Shown here: positions 23,219 through 35,911 of the stretch, piece after piece
How the letters are laid out: every line of letters starts with the position of its first letter
How positions within the stretch are numbered: the first letter of the stretch is position 1
Assembly: GCA_900155495.1 (NCBI GenBank)
Contig: FTLJ01000206.1
Span: forward strand, 51,710-115,709
Direction: 5' to 3'
From: Porogramme epimiltina
Taxonomy: Eukaryota > Basidiomycota > Agaricomycetes > Polyporales > Polyporaceae
DNA: 64,000 nucleotides
Made by a program: the position numbers and the translations under genes
Notes under the pieces: model-generated
Told to the model about the DNA's origin: nothing
The model's database searches: none
Seen by the model: the letters and a program-made list of their open reading frames with translations, nothing else

Positions 23219-26200
23219 ATGTCGACCCCATCCAGCGTTACGGACACGACGGGCCACCTCCTCGTCCCCGGACAGCACGCGGATGTCATCCAGCGCCTCA
23301 AGAACGTCCCCGGGTACACCACCCCCGTCTTCAAGGGCAAGGAGGAGCAGCGCGCGAAGGTCCAAGCCAATGTGGCTGCAAAGGTGTGTCTCATCATCTC
23401 CGCCCCTGTGCGCCGTGTATCCAGGGGTCCGCCGCGCGTCCACACCGCCGCGAGGGGCGCGCATACAGCTTCCAGCTGACATGGGCGTATCCTCGGGCGG
23501 CGCGTCTTACGTTGCCGGTGAGATGTCGCCGTGATGAGGGCCTGCGTCGTGACCCCCGCTCGCCGCTTCTCTCCCGGTGGAGACGATATGCGATACTGCG
23601 GTTAGCGCACCGCGGACCCCAGTGTTCTGGCTTATCGCCCAGCGATCAGACCGGCGTGGGGCGCACTCGCGCGTGCTGCGCTCACGCCCGGCGTCGCGCA
23701 CGGGCGGAGTCGGCGCACTCCGGGCGCATCGGGGGCGGCGGATTGTGTTCAGAGCTTGCTTGACTGATCATCGCGTCCCGCCTACAGGGCTTCATCCCGC
23801 GGGAGCTTGCCGCAAACGAGGTCAACTGGTTCTACACCCACCTCGGCATCGACGACACGTACTTCCAGGCCGAGTCCGTGGAGGTCATCTCCGACCACAT
23901 CATCGCGCTCTTCGGCGCGAAGGTGCTCGCGTACACCAAGCACGACCCTTCGAAGCTCGTGATCGACCTCGAGAAGATCGATGAGGCCGGAAACGGCGCG
24001 ACCTTCATCCACACAAGTTCCCCAGGAAAGACCTCGACCGAGGGCCCCGGCGCGACCTGCGAAAGCCGCATCGACGAGCTCTTCCTCGACGTCTCCACCC
24101 CAGAACACGCGTACCGCCTCGAGACGTACCGCTCGCAGGGCGGCGTCTCCGCGACCGCCTCGCAGCAGCTCCGTTGCTACTTCGTGACCAAGTGCAACTT
24201 CCCCGCGCACCCGCCCGCGTCGACGCGCACTGATGGGTGCGTGCTCGCGCCTTGTGCTCCCGCGGACCGCGTACTGATATCGCCATCGCGTATGGAACGT
24301 GCGCGAGCAGGAAGACGGACATCCGGACGGTGTCGGACCCGATCTTCCTCGAGAAGGCGAGCGAGAACACGCTCGAGATCTACCAACGTGTTATGTGGAA
24401 CGTGCAGGCGCGCTTTGGGCCCGTCATCGAGGTGTTCGAGGTCGAGGGCTCGCGCGAGCGCCGGCTCGTGATTGGCTACAAGACCGGCGGCACGAAGAAG
24501 TTCTTCAGTGCGCTCTCGAACCTCTACCACTTCTACTCGCTCTACTCTGCGAGGAAATATGTCGGTGCGTGCGCGGTGGGGTGCGATCGCGCAGATCGCG
24601 CCATGCTGACACCCGACTGTAGAGCAATTCTCCAACGGGATCACGATCATCTCGCTCTACCTCAACCCCCTCCCCGGTGCCAATGCGCCCCCGATTGAGC
24701 ACTCTATCTTCCAGGTCATGAAGGAGGCCTCGCTCCTGTACTGTCTCCCCAACAACCCCTTCTTCTACGCCGGGAAGGGCCCTAGCGGCGACCATGCCGT
24801 GCAGGAGGCGACATACGCATGTACGTAAACCGCGTGTCTGGTTATGGGGGACACATACTGACGAGCTAGCGCAGACTGTGGCTGGATCTTCGCGCAGCAC
24901 TTCTGTAACAGGCTTGGGCAAGCGTACCTCACGCTCAAGAACCTCTTGGACGAGTCTAACCCCGCTCACGCGGGCGTCCTCAACGACATCAAGCGCCGCT
25001 TCAGGGAGGAGACGTTCACGCGCGAGAGCATCGAGCAGGTCATCCACGCTCACGCAGAGCTGGTTAGTCGAAGCTTGTCTGACAGTCTTGACCCACGCAG
25101 CTGACGCGTCTTTCTTTAGATCAACTTGCTCTACGTCAACTTTGCTATGTCGCACTACCCAGAGACGGATGACGCAGCTCAGCTCATGTAAGCAGAACGG
25201 CTCCCGGCACCCCGGGACTGTCGCGCTGATCGTCGCCGCCCCAATGCAGGCCCACGCTCTCCTACCAGCGCCTGCGCACGCAAATGCCGCTCACCGACGA
25301 GGAGCTGCACGATAAGATCCGGCGCACCGTCACGAACAAGCACGAGCTGCAGGTGCTCGAGAGCTTCATGATCTTCAACAAGTGCGTGCGCCCCTCCTAT
25401 CCCTACATTCCCCCCTTCTCTCCCTTACGCTGTAGTCGCTGACGCGCGGATCGTCTCTGTTAGGAGCATCCTGAAGACGAACTTCTACCAGCCGACAAAG
25501 GTTGCGCTCTCGTTCCGCCTCGCGCCGGACTTCCTGCCCGAGGTCGAGTACCCGAGGAAGCCGTTCGGGATGTTCTTTATCATCGGTCCGTGCCCGCCTC
25601 GCCCGCTGTCCTCCTGCTCTGTTCTGATGCGCCCTTTCAGGTGGCGAGTTCCGCGGGTTCCACATCCGGTTCAAGGACGTCGCGCGTGGCGGTATCCGTA
25701 TCGTCATGTCGAGGAACAGAGAGTACGTGTGCCCTCTGAGTGCGCAGATGAATTAAGCTGACCCTTCGTTTGAAGGAACTACTCCATCAACCAGCGTATG
25801 CTGTACGTGCTGTGTCATCGTCTGTGTCTTCGTTCTATATCGCTGACTGTCCATCAGCTTCGACGAGAACTACGCGCTTGCGTCTACGCAGTCTCTCAAG
25901 AACAAGGATATACCCGAGGGTGGCGCGAAGGGCACCATCCTTCCCTCGTAAGCCGATTCCGGTGATTTTGGCTCCATCATACTCAACACTTTACAGGTTG
26001 GGCGAGAACCCCAAGCTCTGCTTCGAGAAATACGTCGATGTACGTGGTCGCCGTCGTGTGTCTCCTGGGAAAGGCTAATGACCTCTATATTAGGCTGTCA
26101 TCGACCTTCTCATCCCCGGTCATAGCCCCGGAATCAAGGAGAAGCTCGTCGATCTCTACGGCAAGCCCGAGCTCCTGTTCTTCGGCCCCGACGGTCAGTT

Positions 26201-27770
26201 ACTCTTCTCTTTCTCTATCTACATGTCCTAATGCGCATATACAGAGGGTACCGCGGACCTCATGGACTGGGCAGCGAGTAAGCTCCTACCTTCCCTTTGC
26301 CAAGGAACAATGCTGACCACTCTCCCGCTTAGTGCATGCTCGTTCGCGCGGCGCAGAGACTTGGTGGAAGTCGTTCACGACCGGCAAGAGCGCCCAGCTG
26401 CTCGGTGGTGTCCCGCACGACGTGTACGGTATGACGTCGCTCTCGGTCCGCCAGTACGTGCTCGGCATCTACAAGCAGCTCGGGCTGCGCGAGAAGGACA
26501 TTACGAAGGTGCAGACTGGTGGTCCTGGTGCGTTTTGTTCGTCTGTCTTGGTGGAGCGATTTGCTGACGTGGCCTGTAGATGGTGACCTTGGCTCCAGTG
26601 AGTGCCGTAGGATCCGCGTGATGTGTTGGCCAGTTTGCTGACGGTATACGCAGACGAGATCCTTCTAAGCTCAGACAAGACGATCGCCATCATCGACGGA
26701 AGCGGCGTCCTCCACGACCCCTCTGGGTTGAACCGAGAGGAGCTCGTCCGCCTTGCGAAGCTGCGCAAGCCCGTTGGCTTCTTCGACACCTCGAAGCTTG
26801 GAAAGGGTGGCTACCTGGTGAGGGTCGAGGACCAAGACGTCAAGCTGCCTTGTGAGTTCTTCGACATCTATCCTACTGGGAACGTCTCGCTGATAGCCCG
26901 TCACAGCTGGGGAGGTTATCCTCGACGGCACCGACTTCCGCAACACAGCGCACCTCAGGTACAAGGCTGACCTCTTCGTGCCGTGCGGTGGACGGTATGT
27001 GGACGACATATTACCTCAGAGGAGTCCAAGTAACTAACTTGCCAAAACAGGCCAGAAGCCGTGAACATCTCCAACGTCGCCGCTCTCGCCGATGCTGAGG
27101 GCAAGCCCCACTTCAAGTACATCGTCGAGGGCGCGAACCTCTTCCTCACCCAGCAGGCCCGTCTCTTCCTTGAGAAGCGCAAGGTCGTCCTCTTCAAGGA
27201 CTCCAGCGCCAACAAGGGCGGTGTCACGAGCTCCTCGCTCGAGGTCCTCGCCGGCCTCTCCCTCTCGTCCGAGGAGTACCAGGAGAACATGATCTTCAAG
27301 GACGGCAAGCCCTCGCCCTTCTACGAGAGCTACGTGCGCGACATCCAGCAGGCGATCACCGAGAACGCGGCGAACGAGTTCGGCTGCATCTGGCGCGAGC
27401 ACGCGCGCCTGCAGGGCGCGAAGCCGCGCACGCTCATCTCGGACGAGCTCTCGAGCAAGCTCAACGAGCTCCAGGAGGAGCTCGAGGACTCGGACCTGTT
27501 CGACGACGAGCCGAGCCGCCGCGGCGTGCTCCGCCGCGCGGTGCCCAAGACGCTCGTCGAGAAGGTCGGGCTGGACACGCTCATGCAGCGCCTGCCGGTC
27601 ACGTACCAGCGCGCGCTGTTCTCGAGCTGGGTCTCGTCGCACTTCGTGAGTACCCCCACTTTCCCATGCTGTATGTGCGGTTCCTAACGGGGCGTCTTCA
27701 GATCTACAAGTATGGTGTGAACGCGTCGTCGGTCGACTTCTTCCACTTTGCGCGCGAGCTCGCGGCGTAA
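23219..27770 (+). CDS. GDH2: NAD-specific glutamate dehydrogenase, large type
   Basis: Catabolic enzyme converting glutamate to 2-oxoglutarate and ammonium with NAD; the large (about 115 kDa) fungal type of yeast GDH2. Some twenty exons add up to roughly 1,040 residues, open from MSTPSSVTDT to HFARELAA and the TAA at 27768. The N-terminal half holds the regulatory region of large GDHs (GFIPRELAANEVNWFY, YKTGGTKKFF, EQFSNGITIISLYL). The catalytic core has VARGGIRIVMSRNRE, the lysine motif PEGGAKGTI, LGENPKLCFEKYVD, MTSLSVRQYVLG, the NAD-binding TGGPDGDLGSNEI, PCGGRPEAVN and EGANLFLTQ. Exons of 5 to 15 residues occur around DGDLGS and NYSINQRM. It is the intact parent of two relics further right. 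Expression control is not visible beyond the TATA box. Intact. Confidence 0.93.
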
Positions 27771-28232
27771 GTGGGGGAAGGAGGGCGAGGCTGCGCAACG
27801 CCAAAAAGTCGTCGTATCATCTTCTATAGGGGCAATCACCGCGGTCGCGGCACGGACTTCTCTTGCATTGGAACGAACTTATAATAACGAGCAGTAATCG
27901 CGCGCGTGTACGAATTAGCACGAATTGGTGGAGGGAACCAACGTAGAAATGCATCTTTTTCTGTGTCTTCGCCGAGCAAGGATAGTCTGACTGATTTCGC
28001 CTGGAACATTCTATCTCTCTAGACGTGTCACTTTGGGCTAGCACTGAGAGGCCTTCAGTGGGATTTGCTCTTGAAAACTCTGGTGTATTGTGCAGTTCCT
28101 AACAGAGCATTACAGCGCAAACCCGTGGTCATTCGGCTTTCGCCCTGCGCGCGAGCTCGTAATGTACATATATTGCATCGAGAAGTCGCGGATATCAGAA
28201 ACAGGATATCGCGCATTGAATTCTGATTCTGT

Positions 28233-31200
28233 TCACGTCACCGTAACCCGCGACATAAAGTATTCTCCTTCTCTAACCAACTCAAAGGCACTTTTAACTA
28301 CCGTCACAAGATTCTGCCCGCTCGCGTCTTCCTTAGGTAGAGTCACCAGCTGCGTAACGAACCCGTATTCGCAGACGATCGGTCTGTCAGTTGCCATAGT
28401 ATGTTGCTCTCTTGCTCTGTCTGCGCTCCAGCCTGAGTGATCTTCGAGAATATTGACAGCGAGGACGTCCACGGCTTCAACCGCGGAGTCGTTGCCGAGG
28501 AGGGCGCCGGAAAAGGTACGAGGAGTGGAGGCTATGAATGCATTGAACGATGTGATGGGGACGTTGCTCCGCGGGCCGAGGTTACTGGCGGACCAGAAGG
28601 TGTCGTTGGACGGGACGTACAAACATAATCCGCCGGCCTCTGGCCCATTGCCCGTGTAGAAATCCGCCATAGACACCGCCGGGAAGGAGACGATTTCAAA
28701 GGGTAGTTCGGTGGTGAGGCCATCATCAGAAACTTTGGCTTGTCCCGTTTGGCCGTCGTCAAGAAAACCTCCAATGGTGGACAACAGCAGCGGGGCCCAT
28801 CGGAAGGGGGAGTTGGAGAGGCGCTGTGGTGTTTGAACGAATAGAATGCGGGAGGGGACATTGGGGAGAGAGGAGAAGAGGGTGCGAACGCGTGACTCGT
28901 GATCGCTATGCTTGAGGAGGAAGGCGGCATCGACGGAAAGGAGGCCGGAAATGGCGATCGGTTCGTCTTCGGCCTTGCTTGTAGTCCGATGGTCAAGCAT
29001 AGAGACAACGTATGAGAGAGAGTGCTCTGACGCAAGCCGTTCGGTTGTATCTAGCATTATGAAAAGCCCGGCGCTGGATATGAGGCTTCTCATTATTGGA
29101 GTATCGTCGCATCTTATCTCCAGGGCTGAAGTCTCACTCCGTTTCCAACGATACAGGACTCGATCGTTAGGAAGTAGGTCATCGCTGTGTACCAGATCAC
29201 CATCGGCGAATTCGAAGTAGAGGTCTTGTGCAAGGAGGGCCTCCTGGAGCGTCCAGACGCGTTGCATCCACGCCGACATCAAAATCCTGAGCAGATTCTC
29301 CTCTATCTGCTTTGAGTCCGAGCATTGGGCGCGAATGCCAGAGTCGAAGACTAGCACTTTCCCTGCTCGCCGGTACGTTTCCGCCATCAGCCCAATGGCC
29401 CGTTTTCTTAGGTCACGATCGGCAGGAACGCAGAGCGCATCCACCCAGAATGCACCCCGCTCTGTGGGAAGAAGCTCCTTTGAGAATGCGCTGATACGTT
29501 CCACCTGGCACCGAGGAAGTCCTACTTCGGTGGTGCTTCCAAGGCCGTCGGCCCAAACGTGTGAAATGGCAACATAAGGCATGTCCTCAGCACTGTGCAC
29601 TTGGAGACAGCCGTCTCCGTAGACGATGATAGGAATACGTCCGGAGGAGAGACGGTCACGGATGGCAGAGAGGGGAGGGGAAAGGAAGTCACAAGTGCAG
29701 CTGGTGGTGACGTGCCGTGTAGTGTAACTGCCCGTGTCCACATTGTGTGTCATACAGTGGTCTTTGGTACAGCCTCGGTGCTGATCCCTCAGCTGTTGGA
29801 TGGGTGGTGGAATTGTGCAAGCGTACGCGCTATGAGGGAGTCGGTTATTGCCCATTCTAAAGCCAGTGACGAATGGACACCAGCCGATTTCGGTCATCTT
29901 CTGATGGAATACAGAACCCGCAGTTACACGAGAGAGGCCTGAAGTTCGTGCGTCGACTACGCTGAGATCGAAACTTGGGGAGTCGATGGATACACAGAAC
30001 ACCGTCAGCATGGTGGTGATGCTACATATGATCCCACGCAGCTCGGGATCCGCACTGGGAGCTGGCAATCTCAGAGAAGGAGAGTTCGAAGGGATGATGC
30101 CCACGGTCGGCGATGAGAAATGGATTTCGTCTAGCGCTAGAACTGCTCGAGCAAGCGTCGCAAAGGAATTCCTCGCGTATCCTTCCTGGTTCCGGGATTT
30201 GTGTATCTTGAGTTTAAGACGCCAGTAGAACCACACCGCGTCCAAGCCGCGGAACGCGAACACCGCCCGTCCATCGGGCTGTGTCTTCACGAAGGACTCC
30301 TCGGGTATTTCCAGCCCCGTGATTGCTTCGAGAACGCCAAAAGTCATCGCGGCCTGCCACAAGGCTCGATTGTCTTGAAGCGTTGTTGCCGCAGCCCAGC
30401 GCGCCCGAGTGTACTCTCCGAGGGTGGCGCTTCTCGGGTATCCTCTATGAGGTGCCCCCAGCCACACCATGTCAGGAACGGATACGAATATGGGAGCTTC
30501 ATCCCCCTCCGTGAGACGGGGGAGGGAGGTAGTTGGGTTGAGTGTTGGATTGGCTGCTTCGTTGCGGTACAAACCAGGGAGTTCAGCGTTGGCTCGCCGC
30601 CTCGGAACACTGGAAGCACTCACTTGCTCGCCTCTCGAAGTTTTCCTTCGACTTCAACGACCAGGGCATAGGTGAGTACACTTCGCTGAGTCGTAGATGC
30701 TTCTCAACTCTCCAACATTCTGCCAGCCGAAAGGCGAACACGAGGAGGGCATGCCTATTCGCTGCCGGATGTCCATCAGGCGATCCTTCGTGCAGGATGT
30801 GTTCGGAGTAACCCAACCCAAGATGTACGAGGGTAAACAAACGCGATATGCTTGCGGTGATGTGGGGATCGGAGCGGTTGTCGTCTATTGTGAATAGTGT
30901 TTCGCATACCGCCAACAGTGTGTCTAAAAGCGGATCTGTATCCCGTGTAGTGCAAACGCCTTCTGATGAAGCACCCGAGCAGATGGAGAGCAGCACATGA
31001 CGATGGAAGATTGCATTGAACAGTTTAACGAAAGGCTCACGATCCTTGTATTCGAACTCTTCAGAACAGGGATTCTCAGGGATGGCACCGGAATTGACAA
31101 GGTCCCGAAAGGCATCTGTTAGCAACGCTAGGTTCTTCAAGAAGACCCGTCGGTATGCCGGCCGGTGTTCCATAGTCGCTTTGAGGGTAGCTGTCAACTC

Positions 31201-31413
31201 AGAGGCTATTCTCAAGCGCTATAATTGCGGAGAGAGCTCTTTCGTAAAAATCTCTTTGATAGATTAGTGGGTGCTCACCTCGCGTTTGTCAGCTTCCCGA
31301 GTGCGGTTTTCTGACAATAAATAGTAACAGCACAGAGCAGTTGAGACGAGCAGCGTAGCCTTCAAGCAGATCTGCAATGTGCCTTGTTTCAGGACAGTGT
31401 GCGTGGAGGCCAT
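28233..31413 (-). CDS. HET-domain protein HET2, with membrane-anchor-like N-terminus
   Basis: Three exons, 31413-31279, 31218-30624 and 30553-28233, give 1,016 residues. The first exon differs from the paralogues: 45 codons, not 7-9, with a hydrophobic stretch LLVSTALCCYYLL preceded by Lys and followed by Arg/Lys-rich residues, which could be a signal anchor. Exon phases (0, then 1) are those of the other HET genes. A helical region ending SPMPWS is followed by VPDMVWLG, the Cys/His cluster (about 498-530), the HET domain with PYVAISHVWADGLG (about 569), FWVDALCVPADR and RVWTLQEA (about 676), and FRWAPLLL (about 828). The gene follows GDH2 convergently, 460 bp away. A relic of its 5' part is at 60510-60980 and of its 3' end at 47106-47300. 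Role in non-self recognition is inferred from the domain. Confidence 0.85.
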
Positions 31414-31585
31414 CTTCAAGTTGATCGAGGTATCGGATTAGGTCGAACATTCTAATAACCCGGTATTCAAGACTAGATGTTCGGAGCTTGAAGAGCTTGA
31501 AGCTTAGAGCAATGGTCTATTAACTCGTCGCTGTGTCTGAGTGTCCATATCGGGTTCCATCAGACGGTTTAAACTCCGATCAAGG

Positions 31586-34564
31586 CTAGACAACATTGAC
31601 ACGAGACGAGCAGAAACTCCCCTTCCTAAACACATCCTGACCACCCAAAACACGCCTTTTAAACTTCCATTCCCCTCCATAATACTCCATATATGCATCG
31701 CGCCTCATCTCTCCGTTAATCATATGCACCGTAAACCCGAACTCGCACACCACAGGACAAGCCAGGTCTCCGGCATTGGCCTCCGGGGCAGAGCCCAGCT
31801 TCACAGCAACAGCCAGAAACACGCCGTCCCTCGACGGGTTCGCAAATGTTCCCGGCTGGGCCACGAACGCGTTGAACTCCGCCAGCGGGATGTCGCCGCG
31901 TCCGCCCAACATAAGCACCGAGCCCAGGCTGTAGATCGCGTCCCTCGTGGGCTCGTACACGACCAGGTTCTTCACCCGGTAGAAGTCCCGCAGGGACACC
32001 CCCTCGGCGAAGGAAAGCACGTCCATGGCGCACGCGGTCGTGAGCCCGTCCGTATCGCACACGGCCTCGCCGAGGTCGGGCCACGCCTCCAGGTTGCCGA
32101 GCGTCGCGAGCGCGCGCGGCGCCCAGCGGAACCCGCGCGCGGGGATGCGGTGCGGCGCGGGGACGAAGAGGACGCAGGCGGGGAGGACGCGGAGCGCGAG
32201 GAGGAACGCGCGCGTGCGCGACGCCTGGTCGGCGTGCTCGAGGAGCGCGCCGACGTCCACGTCAAGGAGGCTCGCGATCGCGAGGGTCTCGTCCTCGGGC
32301 TTGTTCATCGTCCGGCGGAAAAGGAGGCTGAGGACTTCGGAGATGGTCCGGTCACGGTTAGGGCCCAGCTCTGGGAAGCCCATGAGGGTGCCCAGCGAGT
32401 AGGTCATCTCGATGTTTGCGCGCAGGGGACTGATGTCGTGCCACCATTGATCAACCTTATGCCGTTCCTCGCCGACGCCCAGCATGAGGTGCCTCGCTGA
32501 GACAAGCTCGCCATCCGAAAACTCGAAGTGGAGGGCCTTCGCGAGGAGCGCTTCTTGCAGGGTCCACACGCGCTGCGCCCACGCAGCTGTTGTGATCCGG
32601 AGAAGGTTCTCTTCGAGGGGCCGCGAGGAGGAGCACAGGGTGCGTATCCCAGCATCGAGGACTAGGACACCGTCAGCGCCCCTATACGTCTCCGCCATGG
32701 TGCGAATTGCGTGCTTCCGAGAGTTTCGGTCCTCTGGAACGCAGAGAGCATCTATCCAGAACGCAGCTCTGCTCGCATCGGGAAGGAGGTCCCTCACAAA
32801 CGCGTTAATGCGTTCGACCTGGCATGTCGGAAGGCCAGCTTCGGTCGTGCTCCCGAGGCCGTCGACCCAGACGTGCGAGATGGCGATATAAGGACCTTCA
32901 TCCGCACGACAGGTAACGAGGCGGCCGTCCTCAAGGACGACCGTAGGGATTTGGCCATGTGAAAGGAGCTCTCGGATCTCCACCAATGAAGGAGCAAGGA
33001 AGGGACAGGTGCAGCTAGGCGTTGTATGCAGTGGAACATAGCGAGCGGTATCGATGTTGTGGATGACGCATGGGGTGTCACTTTGGCAATGTCGATGCTC
33101 GTGTTTGGAGGCACGAACGAATGGTGACAGCGTGCAGGCCAGTGCGCACCACTGGAGAGCCTCTGACCCCAGCAGCGATGGACACCAACCGGCTGCCGCC
33201 ATCCGGTCTTGGTAGACGCTTATCGCCAACTGTTTGCTCGTTCTCCTAATGTGTGTAGAGTGGCCACTATGGACCTCACCACTAAAGGGCCCTATGGTGT
33301 TGTTAAATGCCTGGAGCATGGTGACGAGGCTGCAAAAGATTCCGCCGAGTTCCGCATCCTCGGCCCAGTTGACGCCCCGGAACATCCCGATAGCCCCAGA
33401 TCCCATCGCCTCGTCGAGCGCGGAGAGCGCACGGGTGAGGATCGCGCTTGCGGCTTTGGCACGCATGTTTGTCAGTTCGACCTGATCTCGTTGAATGATA
33501 TAATTGAGGAGGTCGATGAAAAAGGCGTTTGCATTCCGAAAGGTAAATACAACGCGTCCGTCCGTTTGAGTTTCAAGGAAGAGACTCTCGGGCACCTTCC
33601 AAGGTCCGATGGCCTCTAGGACTCCGAACGTCATCGCTGATTGCCAGAGAGCGCGATTGTCCTTGATTGTCCTTGCATGCGACCATCTGGACCTCGTATA
33701 CATGCCAAGGGATGTACATTTGGTACTGTTTGCGTTCTGGGGGAAGCCTAGCCAAGGCATGTCCGGAACACAGACGATGGGGAAGGAGGACATTCCGGCG
33801 GAAGACATGGTGAGGGTTGGAGAGATCTGGGCAGTGGTGGTTGTTACTTGGCCTGCCCCCGGAGAAACACGGAGTATGAGCTATCGAATGCTTTGGTTGA
33901 TGAAGTGACGCACGCTGTGCTTCCTCACATTCAGCTCGGGACATCGACGACCATGGCATTGGGGAGTAGTCTTCAGCCAGTCGCATCCTCCTCTCGTCTT
34001 CACAGATACCTCGGATAGTGATGCCGAGGTCAATACTCTTGGGCTGGCCAAAAACCGGCCACATCTCGCGTTCAGCAGGAAAGCAACACAAGAAGAGGCC
34101 GGCTAGAATCTGCAGTAAGGTTTGGGCGCTGGTTTTATCTTTTCGAGATGACATGGATGGAAGATGTGACGTGGCTTCGCAGGCAATCAATAATGTGTCC
34201 ATGACAGGATTAGCCGGCATACGAGATAGCTGGGAATTGTCTGGATTGAGAATGTGTTCGACGTACTGGTGCAAGATGGCATTACTGAGGTTCTTGATAG
34301 GTTCGCGGGATAGATAGTCGAATTGGTGAGGGATAAGGGGCGGGTTTTTAATTAACTCTAGAAGGGCATCGCGCAAGATACCGATATCCTGCGACCATTC
34401 TGAACGGGTATTTGGGTGAGCAAGGCTTCTGGTCGCGTTTCTCAACGTCTCTTGCTTGTTATAGTACTAAGGAAACCGGCAGTGAGTCGACAGCACATAC
34501 TCTGCATGAGTAAACGGAGATAAGATACGCTACTTACCACTTGGATATTGAAAGCCGACTCCAT
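31586..34564 (-). CDS. HET-domain protein HET3
   Basis: Exons 34564-34538, 34466-33929 and 33852-31586 give 943 residues. The start is a 9-codon exon (MESAFNIQV) with a GTAAGT donor and phase-0 intron. The second intron, phase 1, follows MPWSSMSRAE. Landmarks: VCVPDMPWLG, Cys/His cluster at about 439-470 (HRHC...CVIHN...CTC), HET domain PYIAISHVWVDGLG (about 504), FWIDALCVPEDR, RVWTLQEA (about 617), RTMNKPEDETLAIASLL, FRWAPRAL (about 762), ending SSRVNVV. The region 32000-32300 is unusually GC-rich, and its antisense strand is open for more than 120 codons; that is a shadow. It lies 172 bp upstream of HET2 in the same orientation, with no room for a large promoter. Relics of it occur at 52150-52990 and 61190-61700. 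Intact. Confidence 0.85.
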
Positions 34565-34968
34565 GAATATGCGACGCGCAGATGTGGTACGTAACTTGCC
34601 AGTCTTGCCCAGTCTTAGTACGTGAACTGATTAAGCAGTAGGGGGTAATGATTATTCCGCGCAGTCTTTGCCTGACGTCAGGTAGTGAACGAGAGCAAAG
34701 GTCGCCAGCTGCTGGGACGTGAAGCTTTGAAGCACGAGAGTGCGGATGCTTTTTGACTGAGTCGCCTTCGAGTTCGACTGTCGCCATCAGGGGAGTGTTT
34801 GCACCTGTTTGGTCACGTGCTTTGGGCTCGTCACCAGTTGTGGCGTCAACGCGTTCGCGTCCACGTTCACCTCAACCGTAGCCGTAAGGCCTACTGGTAA
34901 AGCCAGCTGCTCCTGCCCATATTCCTTGTCAACCAACACAATAGTCTGTCCTTCCATGTCTGGCATAC

Positions 34969-35911
34969 ATGAAGTACGCAGCGTTCCACCACCGGGTTCT
35001 GGACACAGCGGCATTAACGTATGTTATGAAACCATGGTCCAAGCTCGAAGGCCTTTCCGATGAACAGATTGTCAATTTGTTTCATACCTCATCCCTCGCT
35101 CTGAACAATCCTGCTTCTATCATTCGAACTTTTGTGCGCCGTATCGCCTCCGATGCTGTCTTGAAACGACCCGTCCTTGGACTTATTGAAGCTCGCCATA
35201 TGCAGCTCGTCCGCTCGTATACATCAATACCTGTTCCACGGGACCTCCGCGAGATACGAGACCCAGAGAAGATGAGCGACTCCCTTGTCATGGAGTATGT
35301 TTCTGGTCGCACGCTGGAACAGTGCTGGTCGGACCTCTCCTTCCTTCGGAAATTATGGATCATCTGGACGCTGCGCGGCTACGTCCGACAACTCCGCAAA
35401 ATACCTCATACGGTGTCATGGCCCGGTCCTGTGAGCGATGGGCCACAAGTATGCTACGGGCAATGGTTCTCCGAGATAGTGAGTCTCCCATTTATTCCTC
35501 TCTTTCTGTGCATGATCCTGATATTAGCACAAAGGATGCAGGGCCATTTTCTTCGAACGCAGAGCTTGTGGCTTGGTTCAATCACAAATATGACGTAGCC
35601 AAACGAATGAACCCAGTCATCAAAGGCTTCGGCGGATTGAAGGATTGTGGTCCCTTCCCGGAGCACTTTCCCCTTGTTTTCACCCATCTAGACCTCGTCC
35701 CGCGCAACATCATGCTCGGGGACGACGGCCGGATCTGGTTGATAGATTTCGGTTTGTCGGGATTCTATCCCGAATGGTTTGAATATGTGAGTGGGAAAGG
35801 TTGGGGTGGCTCGGCAAAGTGGCTCGACAGATCGTCGCAGGGTTTTACGGAAAGCAGGCGCGGTTTATGGATTACATTTGGTGGGCTCTAAATGTAGGTT
35901 ACATAATGTGA
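34969..35911 (+). CDS. Aminoglycoside-phosphotransferase-like kinase (APH fold)
   Basis: Three exons (34969-35478, 35535-35786, 35831-35911) give 280 residues, all phases 0. Features of the fungal APH/choline-kinase-like family are clear: SIPVPRD, LVMEYVSGRTLEQCW, LWIIWTLRGYVRQLR, DAGPF, then the catalytic loop FTHLDLVPRNIML (HxDxxxxN), the metal-binding IDFG, and GFYPEWFEY, ending with KQARFMDYIWWAL. Such genes are abundant in mushrooms and are predicted small-molecule or protein kinases with unknown substrates; the antibiotic-resistance name reflects fold only. The N-terminal lobe is somewhat short, so an upstream exon may be missing, although the Met at 34969 reads straight into the family's N-terminus. 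It is divergent from HET3 (405 bp between starts) and is the only gene of its type in the array. Confidence 0.72.

Noticed and set aside
27034..27804. 256-codon frame antisense to GDH2
   Set aside because: Leu/Arg/Glu-rich shadow of strongly biased GDH2 codons.
31541..32500. 319-codon plus-strand frame opposite HET3
   Set aside because: Overlaps the spliced, conserved HET3 exon; composition is low-complexity Arg/Ala/Gly.
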